From contig NW_025944682.1 in the NCBI RefSeq assembly GCF_000764305.2, forward strand, positions 292,711 through 356,710: 64,000 bases of DNA, in the 5' to 3' direction. A program made the translations under genes and the position numbers. Under the pieces are notes generated by a model that was not told the origin of the DNA, made no database searches, and saw nothing but the letters and a program-made list of their open reading frames with translations. This stretch comes from Hyalella azteca (taxonomy: Eukaryota; Arthropoda; Malacostraca; Amphipoda; Hyalellidae). Positions within the stretch are counted from its first letter, which is position 1; every line of letters begins with the position of its first letter. Positions 30,850 to 41,625 of the stretch are shown here, one piece after another.

Positions 30850-33640
30850 TCACGGCCTATACGGAGGGCATAGCGACACCTGAGTTAAAAATACTTTATG
30901 GATAAACACGCCCCACCCGGGTACCATCATCAGGAAACACAAAACTACGCATCAAGGCTTTACTTCGAACTATGGAACAAGTGTAACGGGTCAGAAGCAC
31001 TTCCAGTGGACATTGCACAAGCTGCACAAGACCTATGTTCCATTTCAACTTTGAACTGGTGTGACCAGGCAGTAACCATGGACTTTGAAGCACTTAGGAA
31101 CCTTCCAGCATTGAAGAAGGTCTGGTACATTAGGAAGCACTGGGAGGCCATGATTCTTGCATTGCAATGTCCACCAGAAGAAGAGATGGAAGTGAAGTGC
31201 AAGAATCTAAAAATAAGAGTAGTAACTCACTCCTCAATCTGTGTCATCTACTTTCAGACCGGAAGACAACTCGTCACTAATTGGCTCAGTATTTTGGCTT
31301 TCAGAGATAGCCTCGCTGCAATCATGGACGGGCTGATCTACTCCTTTGCAAAAGACTCGATGAAAGGGACAAACAAAGCGGCCACCTTTTGTGATTTTGT
31401 TGATCATGTGATACGTTCGTTCTCCGAGATTGGATATTACACATATGATGCACTCAAGAACTTGCATGCTCTTAGTGTTGGAGCAATATTGAAATTTGAC
31501 GAGTCTGACCTGCACCTTGAGTTGTTTGAAAACATGATGGAAAATACCCCCAACTGCAGTCTGAAGACATACGTGGAACGATTCACTAACAATGTCAGTG
31601 ATGCTATAGAACTTCACGAACTTGCAGGAGCTGCTAAAGCATTCACGTATCCTGTTGTAGACATTCAGGGTGGAGTAGACAATGTTTTAGAGAAGGCACT
31701 TGTGTATAATCCCTGCAGACGCGCTGGAAATCTGTCACTCCTAATGTTTCGCAAAATATTCATCAGAAACTATGTGAAAAAGCACCGGAAGTGGCCTGAA
31801 AACACTATCTGCGGTGACCTTCCTGCAGATGTCCTGTCATCCATTCGTGAGGGTGCTTGGCACGAATTAGGTGAAAGTTGGAGTCCTGAAGTCTTCTCCA
31901 ATATCATCTTAAACAAAAATCTAGATTTTGACTCAAGACATGACCCCACAACTACACTGACAGACAAGGCCATGATGGGCGGACTCAGCAGCTGGACCAC
32001 CGAATATGACACACAGTACCATCATCTGCGTTATCAGTATCATCCCCTTAAGGCTCAGTCGACAGGAAAACGAGTGATATTGAAGTATTTGAAAACACCG
32101 GAAGTCAACGTGCACTACAAAATGGTTAAATATTTGTCCGGAAGAAATCCCGACGCCCAAGCTAACACTTTCTGCTTCAAAAAAAAAAAGAGCTTTGCCG
32201 AGAGAAGCCAAGGGCATTTACCAAACAGACTTTTGAATCACGTATCTCACAAACTTGTCTAGAGCACAACATGAAGCAGATTCTAGCCTATTTTCCCAAG
32301 ACTTCAATGATAATGACAGGTGACGGCTTAATCAAGTATCTTGTGACAAAGTCTAGGTCTGGTTATACCATCAAAGTGTCTATTGACTTTCAAAAATGGT
32401 GCCAGTACCAGCGAGAAGGGTTAATAGGTCCAATTGCCGAAGAGATTGATGGAATATTTGGTTTGCAAGGATTCTATGCGGCAGTGCATCGTATGACGAA
32501 AGGCACTTGGTGGTTCTTTCAAGACAGTGCCAATATACCGCAGCAGGTCAGGTCCACAGGATTGCCATTCATCGGACCGAGGGCGATGTATGGCTTAGAG
32601 ACACAAGGAGAAGGCATGTACCAAAGGCTGTGGACACTTGTGACAGCATGTGGGATACTTGCACAAATGAACATTGAAAGATTAAAATGCGACCTTATTG
32701 GCTCAGGTGACAACCAGTTACTGATAGTTGAAAGAGGGCCAGATGACACTGATGAAATCATCCAAGCAAAAGTCAGCGCTACCCTGAGTCCCTGACAATA
32801 CTCTCAGACCTAGCCGCTCTCCCAATAAAGATGGAGGAAACCTACATGGCCAAGCGTTATATGGAATACGGGAAAACGTCCTATTTCAATGGTGTTAGGC
32901 TCCCCAACGGTCTCAAGAAAGCAACACGACTCGGCTCCGAATCACAGGAAACTATGCCATCCATTAATACTAAAATGAGTGGCATCTTTGGAACGGGGAT
33001 CGCTCTTGCCGGTGAAGATGACATTCCCATTCCTGCCTACTGCACGACAATAATAGAAGCCATAGTTACTCTCCACATCAGGGGAAAAATCAATGATGGC
33101 CTTCGTCTCGGTGCTTTGATGCTACCCTCTAGAGCATTAGGAGGACTCAAAGTAAATACATATCCGTCTTTCTGCATTCGGGGCTTAGTAGATCCTGTTA
33201 CTACCTGTCTTTCGTTGTACAGGACACTTGCCGAGAATAAGGCCAATTACCCAAGGTTGTGGCGGTCATTCAGAAACATCCCAGTACGACTCAGTGAATG
33301 GAATTGGGCCGCCCAGATTGTAAGAGATCCCTATGCGTTGCCTTTTATACGCCCTAGCGGATCGGACAAAGTTCTTCAAGAGACTATAGAGGCGTGCTTG
33401 CCAGACTACACTGAGAACAAACACATTCAAGCTCTACTAACGACAGAGGCAATCTATGAGGAGAACCGACTTATAGAAACCTTGAAGTACATGGAACCCA
33501 TGTCACCAAAGTTAGCAGCAGCGATCTTTGAAGCGTCCAACGTATTACTTCGAGATGTCATCCTCTCCCGCGTTGACTCGTCAAGCTCGATAATTATTGT
33601 AGTTTGCTCAAAGAAAGTAAGATCTTGCATAAGCTCATAA
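30850..33640 (+). pseudogene. Endogenous mononegavirus-like L (RNA polymerase) fragment
   Basis: This is a non-retroviral endogenous viral element. Three consecutive open pieces (30898-32262, 32271-32795 and 32831-33640, in three frames) together cover about 900 codons of the polymerase part of an L protein, which in the virus copies and caps RNA in the cytoplasm. Catalytic motif A is seen as DFQKWC (Asp codon at 32385), motif B as LETQGEGMYQRLW (about 32590-32630), and the order-specific GDNQ motif C at 32706-32717. The third piece continues into the connector region. Breaks are a frame change at an A11 run (32179-32189) and another between about 32770 and 32831. The extreme N-terminus and the capping and methyltransferase domains are absent. 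A chuvirus- or rhabdovirus-like source is possible, but I cannot assign a family. No other viral gene is visible. Confidence 0.9.
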
Positions 33641-34235
33641 ATTTTAAAATTGCGGAAGGCTTTGCTTTTAGGTTGTCGAGTAGGAAAGTACGGTATAATC
33701 GTGAGGTAAACGCGTAGGTCTTCATCGTACAAAGCAAGTCAAACAATATTGTACGCTTACTAATCCTTTTCAAGAAACTGCAAAAACACGTAGCTTGACT
33801 AGAATGGGCGAAGTAAGAACGTGTGGACGGTGGCTCAGTTTTTCGTTGCCTGCATCCAGCTAGCTTTACTTTACGGCTCTTGCAAAGGGGAGAAGATCAT
33901 TCAAATCAGCTACTTCTTCCGTCAAGCTACCTGAAAAACGCAGAAGCTCCTCTCAACACTTGGATATCTAAACGAGTCGCGCATATTGATTACTGCGGTT
34001 TCAGTTCCGTGTAGCTTCATCCTATTTTGGGATGAATATTAAAGGAATATTATTAATATGTCCAATATTAAGGAAGTGAACATAAACGAGAGAATTGAAG
34101 TTGGATCGTCACTGCTGTGATGAGGCCCTGTATTCAATTGTGCAAATACAGGATAGCTTGAGTTCCAGTGCAATGAAGAACTTCAACATTTCAGAGTGAT
34201 TTCAGTCTTCGTAGCTTCGGAACAATAGGACATGA
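33641..34235. other. Intergenic DNA between viral fragment and LINE
   Basis: No gene is recognised. A 63-codon frame at 33823-34014 has no motif. Confidence 0.4.
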
Positions 34236-34239
34236 AAGA

Positions 34240-35130
34240 CTGACCACAAAGTGTCAGTATTAACGGAACCGTGTCAGACTGGGCATCAGTGCGCAGTGGC
34301 GTGCCGCAAGGAAGCGTTATTGGGTCTATTTTGTTCGTTGCCAGAAATAGTGTCCAGCGTGTGCTCCATGTAACGAAAATGCAAATAAAGCTCAAAAAGG
34401 TGTCAATAAAGCGCAATTGCAAGATTATCTTGACAGTTTACTTAACTGGGCTGATACGTGGCACCTCGGGAAGAAGAATGAACAGCAAGATTACAGTATG
34501 AGAAGACATGGTTGCAACGAGAGAGTAATGATTGAAAAGTCTTGTGTGGAAAAAGATCTCGGAGTTTATGTCGACAAGGAGCTGAAATTTTCTAAGCATG
34601 TTGAAACGCAAGCTAACACATCCAACAAACTTCTTGGACTAATCAGAAGCTCATAACGTCATACCGAGTTCCTAGATGCAGAAGCGATGAAGCAGTTGTT
34701 GCTGTCGTGCGCCCGAATCTAGAGTTTAGAAACGTTGTGTGGTCACCGAGATTTTAAAAGGACAAAAATTTAATAGAGAATGTTCAAAGACGTGCAACAA
34801 GGATAATTCCAGGCTTGAAGGGCAAGTCCTGTGATAAAAGATTAAGAAGCTTCGAAGCCTCAGTTATCGACGACTGCGTGGGGACCTCATCGAAATATAC
34901 AAGTATACTTTTTGTTTATATAAGGTCCTCGAAGTATTACTAGAATTTGAAACAAGAACCAACAACAGACTGCACGGCTATAAACTAAAAAACTGCGCTG
35001 CAACTCCTCCACACGACAACATTTCTTCTCGCTTCGAATCACCGACGTGTGGAACAGCCTCCCCGATTACATCATTGGCGCTCCGAGTATGAACGCGTTC
35101 AAGAACAGACTAGATGCTTTTGACATGAAA
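34240..35130 (+). mobile_element. CR1-like LINE, copy C: internally deleted and frameshifted
   Basis: The first part reads SVRSGVPQGSVIGSILF, the RT motif before the catalytic YADD box, which is itself deleted. The frame then gives LNWADTWHLGKKNEQQDYS and VEKDLGVYVDKELKFSKHV. After several frame changes it ends with the C-terminal FKNRLDA near 35115. It lacks the expected 3' UTR and microsatellite tail, so the 3' end was also lost. Confidence 0.85.
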
Positions 35131-35780
35131 GACTGGCTATAATCATGAACACGTGCCGGGCTTTACTTAGCCTGAAGAGAGAAACTTGGGAAGCGGCGCC
35201 CCATTTCTCGGAGCAACGCTAGATGATTTCGGATAGGACGGAACGTGGCAACATGCATACTCTCGCTGGCGATTAGAGAACAAAATCTACATCATCGGGA
35301 TAAATATATCACAGTTTTCATCTTTCATCACTAGAACTCTAACTTAGTTTTGATATTTTGCCTTTGGTCCGGACCAAGCGCCACGCTGTCACTGGTTTTA
35401 CTAGTGTTATTTGGACTTGCAGGTTTAATCTGATGAATTAACCTGGACCTCTGGGAAGTAAACGATATCATACAGAATCATTAGCTCATCTCTATTTCTT
35501 AGCTTACCCTGCTTTTGCACGTTGCAGCTTTGAGTATTCGAATGAAAAGTTTAACAATAACAAGGACTGCGTCATATGCCAGTTGTACCAAGAACGCTAT
35601 TATTACATGCCTGTCATAATTTCACAGGGTTCTTCCTGTCAGCTGTTTCTTCCTATTCCTCAGGAGAATAGATCACGGTATTTTCGACACTTATTTATTT
35701 AATGAGTAACAAAATCAGCATTACATTTAACAGTACATGGGTCAAGAAGGGCGCTCGGAAGCGAGGCACTTCAGAAGAGA
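35131..35780. other. Intergenic DNA, nothing recognised
   Basis: No coding or repeat signature could be supported. Confidence 0.4.
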
Positions 35781-35784
35781 CGAG

Positions 35785-35995
35785 TCTTATAATATTAATA
35801 ATAATTAGCGCCAATGATTCACAGCATTTTTCGGTCTCGAACTCGCAACTCACTGCTACAATTCTGCTGTGCTTAACCGCCCGGCCTCCTCGCCGATTCT
35901 GATCAGGAACTGGCGCACAGAGCTGGGATCGAACCCGCACCTCTCTGCGCCAATCCTGGCACTCTGAACTGTAACGTCTGGGCCACTCTGCCCAC
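35785..35995 (-). repeat. tRNA-derived SINE, copy 3
   Basis: The minus strand has an A-box-like tggcccagacg (about 35977-35988), a B-box-like gggttcgatccc (about 35925-35936) and the shared ccgggcggttaagc body. A (taa)n-like tail lies near 35790-35806. It is close to copy 2 in sequence and orientation. Confidence 0.88.
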
Positions 35996-36259
35996 TTATG
36001 ACGGGTAACACTAGCAAGTACCAAGATTTCACAGCGTGACCTTCATTTCGTGATCCATTATTTGCTCAACATGTCCTCGTTCTCGATTCTTTTGCATAGC
36101 GGCCACGCATTTGAAGAGTTTCCCTGATCCCGTTTCAAACGCGACAACAACTGCTGCCGACGGAAGACTGCCAGCTGACTGTCAGGCATGCTCGTGTCGG
36201 CCGCCCTCAACGAAAGTGGAGCCTCAAGATGTCCTGCATCGTTCGCGCGTATCTCAAGC

Positions 36260-36377
36260 AGCCCCTAGACGCTCAATATTATTGCGCCATATTTTGATTT
36301 GTGCAATATATTGCGTGATTTTTAGAATCTTGAAAATATATTGCGCAAACTGGAAGATATTGTACCGTCTAGGGGCT
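36260..36377. repeat. 118-bp inverted-repeat unit upstream of the MADF gene
   Basis: Arms agcccctagacg (36260-36271) and cgtctaggggct (36366-36377) enclose repeated tattgcgc and atattgcg words. It may be a short MITE, or the terminal and subterminal region of the Harbinger element that follows. Confidence 0.6.
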
Positions 36378-36470
36378 ATATTGCGCAATACTCTAAGTGT
36401 GTCTCCAGTGGTCGTACTGAGCTGTGTTGCGCTTCTAGCTTGCTTCTGATCTTACCAACGTGTTATCATC

Positions 36471-38269
36471 ATGGCGGATGGTAGGAAAGTTGAAGAAGAA
36501 TTTATGCCGGAATTCATCGAGGTATATCGAGGCCTCCCAGCTCTATGGTATGTAAAGTGTAAAGACTACACTAATCGTGCCAAAAAGCATGAGCAGTACG
36601 AGGTACTGACCGAACAGTACCGAGAAAGATTCCCCGATGCTGAGAAGGAGGTAGTAGAGAAAATAAATTGTCTTCGAACCATTCTGCGAAAAGAATTAAA
36701 ACGAATACGGGATGCCGAGAGGAGTGGTGCGGGTGCAGAGGATGTGGAACCGTCACTCAGGTATTTTGAAGAGATGAGGTTCCCCGTAGTCAAGAAACGC
36801 CTACTGCGTCAATAAGCACGATGGACGTCCGGGAGGACTCGGGCTATTCACGACAACGAGGATGACAATGAAACCGGCAATCGCCCTGTAAGTTGTTTAT
36901 TTTATTCTCTCACAAAGCTTTACAGACTATCATTCACAACATGAATTTATTTCCAAAATAATTCTAACGCACTAGAGACTTTTCAATTTAATTATTTGTT
37001 GAAACACCTGGGCCGGCTATTTTCCATTGCCATAAACCTGACCTTCGTTATTGAATAAATTTGAATAGCTGTCTCTAACTACTTTAGCATTGTTAGTTGC
37101 GTTTCTGGATGTGATAAGTGGCGGAAGTGATGTTATCTTATTGACAACTTCTCTCCACGATCCATTCGTGACGATTCCCGCCTGCAAGTCCTCACTGTCC
37201 ACAAGATTCGTTGTGACATAGGCTCGGGATTGGCGTTATCGCAAGAAATTATGCAAACAGCAACATGCCAAGGCTACTTTTCCTGCCTTTTCTGGAGAAA
37301 GTGCTATTGGCTTCTGTAAAATGCCGAATCGGCTTACCAATAATCCGAAGGTATTGATTGTTATTCAGTCGGTAATTGACAATTCGGCTCTTTACATTTA
37401 ATGCTCCCTGCGGGTAGGGTTTCAAAACATTTTCTGTCGCCCGAAGGCATCGTCTGCCAAAAAACGAAAGGCAATTTTTTTTAGACTATTTGGCAGTTGA
37501 GCAGGCTTTGGAAATTTCAATGTGTTGTCAGCGAGTGCCTGCCCGAATTTAGTGCAACTGATTACACCACCGTCTGATATTCGCCCATTCACTCCAACAT
37601 CAACCATCAGGAACTCATAGTTTGCGTTGGCCACTGCCACCATCACAATGATGAAAATTTTTTTATAGTTGTAGTAAAGTGATCCAGAATGGGCAGGTTT
37701 CTTTATCGCCACATGTTGCCATTGATAGCACCCACATAATTTGGAAAATTCCATTGATCGTAGAAGTCTTTTGCACTTTCTTTCCATTCTTGGTTTAAAG
37801 TTGGTACCGGGAACATGAACAAATAACTTATTTAAAACTGATAATAATTACAGAATCTATGTGGCATAATAATACTAATAATTGTGACAGTAATTTCTTA
37901 ACATAACCTATTTAAAAGCGAACACAATTAATTGTTTGAAGACTCTTCGGAATTGATATGCATGACAATTTAGAATGTTTTCTTGTTTAAAGGTGGTTTA
38001 AGAACCTTGTCAAAAGAAGAGGAAACGCAAAGCTGCATACCCCACAATTAGTGAAATTAGCTTCCAAACGACTTCAAAAACCGAATGATGATTTTGACAA
38101 AATCGCTGCAGCTTAGGCAATTCAGCTACGGAAACTGGATCCCCAACAACAGTTGTTTGCAATGAAGGCTTTCAACGATATTCTTTTTGAGGGTCGAATG
38201 GGAAACTTGACTCGCAATTCAGTGGAAATTAACGTTGCACGCAGTTCCACACCATTACCGCCTTTCTAA
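36471..38269 (+). pseudogene. MADF-BESS gene of a Harbinger element, two exons
   Basis: Exon 1 (36471 to about 36888) encodes a MADF domain: FIEVYRGLPALWYVKCKDYT at residues 16-35, then VVEKINCLRTILRKELKRI. It hits a stop at 36813 and then reads acidic HDNEDDNETGNR in another frame up to a gtaagt donor at 36889. The intron ends near 37994 (gtttaaag). Exon 2 reads FDKIAAA-stop-AIQLRKL, then [17 protein letters not shown], a BESS-like motif, and ends at 38267. The stop replaces what is usually Trp (TAG for TGG, inferred). In Harbinger elements the MADF/Myb-type protein partners the transposase in DNA binding and nuclear import. The opposite-strand transposase lies inside the intron. Both lesions make it a pseudogene. 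Confidence 0.72.
37017..37787 (-). pseudogene. PIF/Harbinger (HARBI1-like) transposase
   Basis: The minus-strand frame 37787-37422 contains WQHVAIKKPAHSGSLYYNYK (start of the DDE nuclease), FLMVDVGVNGRISDGGV (second catalytic Asp region) and FRFLADDAFGRQ (the ADDAF block). After frame changes it continues through GALNVKSRI-type sequence (about 37400-37350) to VVRDSYSNLFNNEGQV at 37202-37017, the family's C-terminus. The N-terminal helix-turn-helix part and first Asp are missing or degraded. It lies wholly within the predicted intron of the plus-strand MADF-BESS gene, and the two together identify the element. Confidence 0.85.
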
Positions 38270-38754
38270 CTTCTTCTAGACCAGGGGTCACCAAACTACG
38301 GCCCGCGGGCCGAATCCGGCCCGCGACGTCAGTTCATCAGGCCCGTCGACGGTACTTTAATTTGCTTGATAAAACGGTTGGAACACGAGATGTTGTGATA
38401 CAATTTACATTTTATGCTTCTAATACTAGGAAATCTTCGCGCGTGCGGAGACCTCCTGATCGCTATGTGCCTTAAATTTACTAGTTTCAATTGTTGTATC
38501 TAAGTATTCTTGTATTGTACTTCTTCTTGGAAGCACAAAACTTCACTCATTTTCACTGTTTCGTAGTTTTGCGCTTCAATCGCTGAAGATGGCAACCTCG
38601 ATTTTCCAAAAAAGATTATTTGTGACTTGAAGAAGCATTTTTTGACAGATTTTCAGATCTCGACTGAACTGGGAGTGACATTCTTCTGTTCCAAAATCCG
38701 TTTGATGGTAACCTTGATGATTTACCAGTTGAACTACAGTTAGAGCTCATTGAT

Positions 38755-39072
38755 TTGCAAGCAAATGACTTGTTGAAAGATAAGCACAGAGAAGAAAAAC
38801 TTGTCAAATTTTACTGCTGCTTTATACCTGATCATGAGTTTCCAAAATTGAAGAAATTTGCTGCTGTTATGGCATCAGTGTTCGGAACAACTTATGCCTG
38901 TGAGCAAATATTTTCAAAATTGAAGTATGTGAAGTCAACACGTCGAACAAGATTGACTGATGAACATTTGAAAGCAATTCTCTTGATTGGATGCAGCAAT
39001 TACAAACCAAACATTGATGATATGAACGTCAGTTATGGAAAGATCGGGTTCCACAGGCCGGATCCCTTGTGA
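38755..39072 (+). pseudogene. hAT transposase C-terminus fused to a LINE tail
   Basis: The first 90 codons encode the hAT dimerisation domain: FAAVMASVFGTTYACEQIFS, then TRLTDEHLKAILLIG and YKPNIDDM, close to the ZBED/GTF2IRD2-like group. From about 39027 the frame runs into the 3' UTR of a CR1-like LINE and stops 15 codons later. The N-terminal zinc finger and the catalytic residues are missing, so this is a truncated, inactive remnant. Confidence 0.85.
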
Positions 39073-39137
39073 ATAAATTCACGAAAAATTCAAGAATTGG
39101 CAACAGGCCATAGGCCTATTTCTTCATTGCCGACACT
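39027..39137 (+). mobile_element. Very short CR1-like LINE 3' tail inserted in the hAT
   Basis: The stretch from cgtcagttatggaaagatcg through ggcaacaggcca to ctattctatttta matches the 3' UTR of LINE copy D (40916-41036) with few differences. It is a dead-on-arrival insertion of about 110 bp, ending in a CTATT microsatellite. Confidence 0.85.
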
Positions 39138-39482
39138 TCTATTCTATTTTATATCTTGAAAGCGAAACGTTAGTTTCGCAAAGCTCACTAACCTTTTTCG
39201 CTGTTTAGTTTGCGAGATTCGGATATGTGCCTGATGTAACTATCTTTTTGCTTACGTCGCTTTCTTTGAAAACTTTTTAGTAAATAAAATGTTGGTTGTT
39301 TTTGTTTTTTATTGATTAACAAGGAATTCTAACTTAGTTTTTTTTAGTTTTTTCGTTTTTTTCCCCAAAAACTTTCGTTCTGGCTTGCAAGTATTGAACA
39401 GAATGATTACGCGGCCCGCGCTCGTCATTCCTTCAGTTATCCGGCCCACTGTGAAAAAAGTTTGGTGACCCCTGTTCTAGAC

Positions 39483-40040
39483 AATGAGTTTAGGTTAGGT
39501 CAGCTCAAGGTTGTTTTGGGTGGAGAAAGGTTGCTGCTCGTATAGATTAGGCCTGAAGAGGTTAATTAGGCCAGATGCTATATGGCCATGTTTACCTTTG
39601 ACAAGCTTATTTTGTGGCCGTGGACATCCGGCGCTATGGCTTTGAGCACTTGACTTCATAGGCCGTTCTGCACTCTAGCGTTCTTACCTATTGAAAGGAA
39701 TATGAACCAAGTGTGAAGTATGGCAAAGCTGGCCTCGGGCGAGTATCTGAGAGCTCCACTGGACTTGCGGAAGCACTGGAAACGAGCTTGCAGCGTATCT
39801 ATACACTTCCTTACGACGGATTTAGTCTTAAAGAAGTTTGGATTGTAAGCAACTGAGTGGCAGGAACCAAATGCACGAACGGAGTCGTCAGGTACGTTTC
39901 CTAAGGGTACCTGAAGAATCTCCTGCTCTAAATATTTCCGTGGATTGTTTGGAATAATCAATCAATCGAGTCGTCTTCTGCTTTAACACCTCGAAGGATT
40001 TGCCGAGAAATTAATGCATATGGTTTGCCTTTTTAATACG
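39483..40040. other. Spacer containing a Harbinger relic
   Basis: Apart from the relic at 39656-39961 nothing is recognised. Confidence 0.4.
39656..39961 (-). pseudogene. Second Harbinger-type transposase relic, C-terminal end
   Basis: The minus-strand frame contains FFKTKSVVRKCIDTLQARFQ followed by GALRYSPEASFAILHTW. This matches the conserved C-terminal helix block of HARBI1-like nucleases (family pattern R.V.E..IG.LK.RF..L and LRYSP). It differs from the transposase at 37 kb, so a different family is represented. The catalytic domain is missing and no TIR could be assigned. Confidence 0.65.
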
Positions 40041-40089
40041 CAATATGAAACAATCATACGTTCGTCTTCTAAGGATACCCAAAACTAAA

Positions 40090-41040
40090 TCGATAATTCT
40101 TGATCTTGACAGGCTGGTTGACTGGGCTGATATGTGGCAGCTGCGTTTTAACGCTGACAAATGTAAAGTTATCCACCTTGGCAAGAATAATGAACTGCAA
40201 GATTACAGTATGAGAAGACACGGCTGCAACGACAGAGTGATGATGTCGAAGTCGACAACGGAAAAGGATTTAGGAGTTAATATCGACAATGAGTTGGAAT
40301 TTTCCAAGCATATTAAAGGTCAAGTTAATAAAGCCAATCAACGACTTGGACTGATCAGACGTTCTTTCGAGTTCCTAGATTTAGAAACGATGAAGCAGTT
40401 GTTTGTTGCTGTCGTGCGCCCGAACCTGGAGTTTGGAAACGTCGTGTGGTCACCGAAATTTGAAAAGGACAAAAATTTAGTAGAGAGTGTTCAAGAAACG
40501 CAACAAGGATAGTTCCGGGCTTGAAAGGCAAGTCCTATGAAGAAAGATTAAAGATTATGAAGCTTCCAAGCCTCTATTATCGACGTCTGCGTGGGGACCT
40601 CATTGAAGTATACAAATATACTCATGGCTTATACAAGGTCCCAGAAGGATTGCTAGAATTTGAAACAAGAACCAACACCAGGGGCCACGGCTATAAACTA
40701 AAAAAACAGCGTTGGAACACATCCATGCGACAACATTTCTTCTCGCTTCGAGTCACCGACATGTGGAACAGCCTCCCTGATAGCATCGTTGAAGCTCCGA
40801 GTATGAACATCTTCAAAAACAGACTAGACGAAGCTATGCAGGAGCATATGTTCAGTCTTAAAATGCCTAGCAAATTACGGAGCAGGCAATAAGTCCAGCA
40901 GCTATCTCAATCAATCGTCAGTTATGGAAAGATCGGGTTCCAAAGGCCGGATCCCTTGTGAATCAAGTCACGAAAAGTTCAAGAATCGGCAACAGGCCAT
41001 GGGCCTATTTCTTCAACGCCGACACTTCTATTCTATTCTA
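40090..41040 (+). mobile_element. CR1-like LINE, copy D: 3' third
   Basis: The frame starts within the thumb region (LDRLVDWADMWQLRFNADKC) and continues through TEKDLGVNIDNELEFSKHI and FVAVVRPNLEFGNVVWSPKF. It has a frame change near 40500, then reads LRGDLIEVYKYTHGLYKVPE to ITDMWNSLPDSIV-like sequence and FKNRLDEAMQEHMFSL. The stop is at about 40890. The 3' UTR ends in a CTATT microsatellite at 41036. It is 5'-truncated and inactive, but is the longest C-terminal copy here and a useful reference for the others. Confidence 0.9.
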
Positions 41041-41619
41041 ATTCTCTGTTGAAATCTAATGAAGTAAACGTGAAGAGCGACAAGCCCAAGCAAATGGATC
41101 ACCAGTCGGGTGTATTCCGCGGAAGGAACTAACTATCAACTTTCATAACATGATTGTAAGGAAGTACGCTTGCTTCAAATGCAGCACTATCGATTGGAGT
41201 GACCTAATTGCAATAGTTTGAGCACAATTTGTTATCCACGATAGACGTGAGTGAATCATCGGAGCTGAAGTATCTTTGCCTGTAAGGATCTATGCAAGCA
41301 TTTCGATCTATGAATGACAGGATCTATTCAAGCATTTTTTTTTAGTTTCCTGGTATTTCTCTTCACGTAATCGTCCATACGTCTTCTCGGTTATTGGAAT
41401 CCGTGATGCAGTCGTCAACCTCAAGCAAACTGTGTAAATGGCAGTAACTGACAGTGATTTGAATGTAAATGACGGTTATTGGACCCTAAATAATTCCAGA
41501 AGAGGGATGGCTTGAAAGCTTTGAATAGTTTGAAAGTATAAATTGCTGTCAGGTAATTTTAAAATTATTTTTCAACACTCCTCATCTATAAAGAATTATA
41601 TACGAGCCCCAGCAATGTT
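41041..41619. other. Intergenic DNA, nothing recognised
   Basis: No feature could be supported. Confidence 0.4.
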
Positions 41620-41625
41620 TAAGAA

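Larger units (their letters stand above)
38282..39474 (+). mobile_element. hAT element with perfect 8-bp duplication (1,193 bp)
   Basis: TIRs caggggtcaccaaac and the complement of gtttggtgacccctg are flanked by identical ttctagac (38274-38281 and 39475-39482). Subterminal cggcccgcgggcc words are typical of this hAT group. It inserted just after the stop codon of the MADF-BESS gene. Only the end of a transposase remains inside. Confidence 0.95.

Noticed and set aside
30896..31617. Minus-strand ORFs opposite the viral L fragment
   Set aside because: They overlap the clearly homologous plus-strand frame and have no recognisable motif.
36260..36377. miRNA hairpin
   Set aside because: Arms are only 12 bp, enclosing about 94 bp of loop. 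This is too weak for a precursor, and a MITE-like repeat is simpler.
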